Source: a bacterium
GTDB lineage: Bacteria > UBA9089 > CG2-30-40-21
Reading direction: 5' to 3'
DNA: 8,475 nt
NCBI GenBank assembly: GCA_030018795.1
Contig: JASEHA010000078.1
Location: 1-8,475 of the forward strand
The notes under the pieces were generated by a model that had not been told where the DNA came from, searched no databases, and worked only from the letters and a program-made list of their open reading frames with translations. The stretch's first letter is position 1. Each line of letters opens with the position of its first letter. The position numbers were made by a program, and so were the translations under genes. This document shows, piece after piece, positions 7,984-8,475 of the stretch.

Positions 7984-8000
7984 GCAAGCAAGATGCTTGC
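7984..8000. repeat. Hairpin in a GGCA-rich patch downstream of the HEAT-like gene
   Basis: GCAAGCA (7984-7990) pairs perfectly with TGCTTGC (7994-8000) around the loop AGA. It lies within a patch (7961-8000) where GGCA and GCA words recur. It starts 33 bases after the stop codon but lacks a following T-run, so it may be an mRNA 3'-end structure or part of a dispersed element rather than a standard terminator. Confidence 0.55.
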
Positions 8001-8026
8001 ATAAGCCTACTTCAATATTTGTTGCC

Positions 8027-8048
8027 CTCAAGTAATTGATTAATTGAG
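8027..8048. repeat. Imperfect 22-bp palindrome
   Basis: The arms CTCAA...TTGAG and the inner TAAT...ATTA are complementary, interrupted by one G/A mismatch on each side of the stem and a two-base centre. The symmetry is that of a dimeric regulator site, but the AT-rich inner part could arise by chance, and it lies about 150 bases upstream of the promoter. Confidence 0.35.
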
Positions 8049-8095
8049 CTTCATGTACAGGGACAGATTCCAGAAATCCACACCTTAGTTTGTTA

Positions 8096-8115
8096 TAAAC
8101 TTCCGTAAACTTCTA
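8096..8115. repeat. Two-copy 10-bp direct repeat
   Basis: TAAACTTCCG (8096-8105) is followed at once by TAAACTTCTA (8106-8115); eight of ten bases are identical. Confidence 0.5.
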
Positions 8116-8150
8116 AGAATAATGTCTGCAATCTCTTTGTATTTAAACTT

Positions 8151-8180
8151 ATCTGCGTTCATCTGTGCAAATCTGTGGCT
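8151..8180. repeat. Three-copy 10-bp direct repeat (ATCTGYG)
   Basis: ATCTGCGTTC, ATCTGTGCAA and ATCTGTGGCT follow one another with no gap, sharing ATCTG-Y-G at exact 10-base (one helical turn) spacing. The repeat ends 19 bases before the -35 box. I recall similar 'ATCTG(C/T)GTTCATCTGTG' strings as short intergenic elements in many environmental genomes, so a dispersed repeat is as likely as a local operator. Confidence 0.6.
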
Positions 8181-8199
8181 GAGTAATTACGTTTTTTAT

Positions 8200-8228
8200 T
8201 TGACAAGACTCAAATGCTGTGCTATAAT
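8200..8228 (+). promoter_or_regulatory. Consensus sigma-70 promoter for the GT9-type gene
   Basis: TTGACA (8200-8205), a 17-base spacer and TATAAT (8223-8228) match the housekeeping consensus at all twelve positions. TG at 8220-8221 also makes an extended -10. A T-rich run (8192-8197) just upstream could act as an UP-like element. Transcription would start near 8235, giving a leader of about 64 bases. A promoter this complete suggests strong, largely constitutive expression. Confidence 0.85.
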
Positions 8229-8259
8229 TAATAATGGAACAAATAATTAAAACGTAGTT

Positions 8260-8275
8260 GCAGACAGGGATCTGC
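8260..8275 (+). other. Small hairpin in the leader of the GT9-type gene
   Basis: GCAGA (8260-8264) and TCTGC (8271-8275) can pair around a six-base loop CAGGGA. Immediately after it, at 8277-8282, is a second TATAAT with no good -35 box at normal spacing. A transcript from this second box would start about ten bases before the start codon. Either element may be incidental. Confidence 0.35.
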
Positions 8276-8298
8276 CTATAATTGCGGTCTAACTTCAA

Positions 8299-8475
8299 AT
8301 GCAAAATATAGATATAGATGTTAAGTCTGTAAAAAAAATATTAATTGTGCGTAGAGGGGCAATTGGTGATGTCTTGATGATTACACCTTTTATAAAAGGT
8401 GTCCAGACAGTTTTTCACAATAGTAGCATAGATGTTTTGACCCATCCTAAATCTCTGGTTGTGTTTCAAAATAAT
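8299..8475 (+). CDS. Glycosyltransferase family 9 (heptosyltransferase-like), N-terminal fragment
   Basis: Only the first 59 codons are in the window; the frame is open at the right edge. After a short polar N-terminus, residues 13-34 carry the signature first strand and loop of GT9 enzymes: K-I-L-I-V-R-R-G-A-I-G-D-V-L-M-I-T-P, with the G-A-I-G-D loop at 20-24. This is followed by a helix and a second strand (SIDVLTHP). GT9 enzymes are cytoplasmic, inner-membrane-associated GT-B transferases that usually add ADP-heptose to the lipopolysaccharide core; the actual sugar here cannot be told from the fragment. ATG 8299 is the first in-frame start after an in-frame TAA at 8290-8292, so the start is secure. 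No Shine-Dalgarno sequence precedes it. The gene has its own consensus promoter and is therefore a separate transcription unit from the export genes upstream. Confidence 0.88.
   Translation, partial: MQNIDIDVKSVKKILIVRRGAIGDVLMITPFIKGVQTVFHNSSIDVLTHPKSLVVFQNN

Larger units (their letters stand above)
7952..8298. other. Intergenic region with repeats and a promoter, no gene
   Basis: These 347 bases separate the three-gene cluster from the glycosyltransferase gene. No credible reading frame was found on either strand. The contents, listed separately, are a GGCA-rich patch with a hairpin, an imperfect palindrome, two runs of 10-bp-period direct repeats, and a consensus promoter near the right end. 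No hairpin followed by a T-run was found for terminating the upstream operon. Confidence 0.75.

Noticed and set aside
7801..8031. Minus-strand 76-codon frame crossing the end of the HEAT-like gene
   Set aside because: It mostly overlaps the HEAT-like coding region in antisense and has no recognisable domain.
8054..8080. GGGACAGATT with possible inverted mate
   Set aside because: Only a four-base GATT/AATC pairing follows, too weak to call a structured repeat.
8183..8197. Terminator made of GTAATTAC followed by a T-run
   Set aside because: GTAATTAC is a self-complementary 8-mer with no loop and no GC stem. The T-run directly abuts the promoter and fits an UP-like element better.

Overview
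The window is AT-leaning bacterial DNA carrying four genes, all on the plus strand. It suggests a Gram-negative (diderm) bacterium, probably from an uncultivated lineage. It holds a very long modular exported protein of the kind common in candidate phyla, a PorV/PorQ-type outer-membrane protein, and the start of a GT9 (heptosyltransferase-type) glycosyltransferase, a family usually tied to lipopolysaccharide. The exact phylum cannot be read from the sequence. The lineage is an inference; the domain assignments rest on recognisable motifs.

Positions 2-5235 look like one giant surface or secreted protein gene. It enters from the left edge and is broken into two reading frames by a one-register shift in a pyrimidine-rich tract near 2441-2460. 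In order it encodes: Ig/FN3-like modules; about five carboxypeptidase-regulatory-like beta-sandwich modules; a right-handed beta-helix with 22-residue coils; a closing segment like the 'choice-of-anchor Q' proteins; several Ig/invasin-like modules; a ZU5-like segment; and a C-terminal FlgD-like/type-A-sorting-like Ig domain. The coil pattern runs straight across the frame break, so the two open frames are halves of one gene.

Seven bases downstream is a PorV/PorQ-family beta-barrel protein (5243-6703) with an unusual tail: a long Pro/Gln/Ala linker and a bacterial SH3 domain. After a 45-base gap holding a perfect 7-bp-stem palindrome comes an exported alpha-helical HEAT-like repeat protein (6752-7951). 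These three genes look co-transcribed. A modular cargo with a sorting-type C-terminus sitting beside a PorV-like protein suggests export across, or display on, the outer membrane.

Positions 7952-8298 carry no gene. The stretch holds a GGCA-rich patch with a hairpin, an imperfect 22-bp palindrome, two runs of 10-bp-period direct repeats, and then a textbook sigma-70 promoter (TTGACA, 17-base spacer, TATAAT, with extended -10). That promoter drives the GT9-type gene beginning at 8299, which runs off the right edge. No tRNA, rRNA, CRISPR array, transposase or convincing intrinsic terminator was seen.
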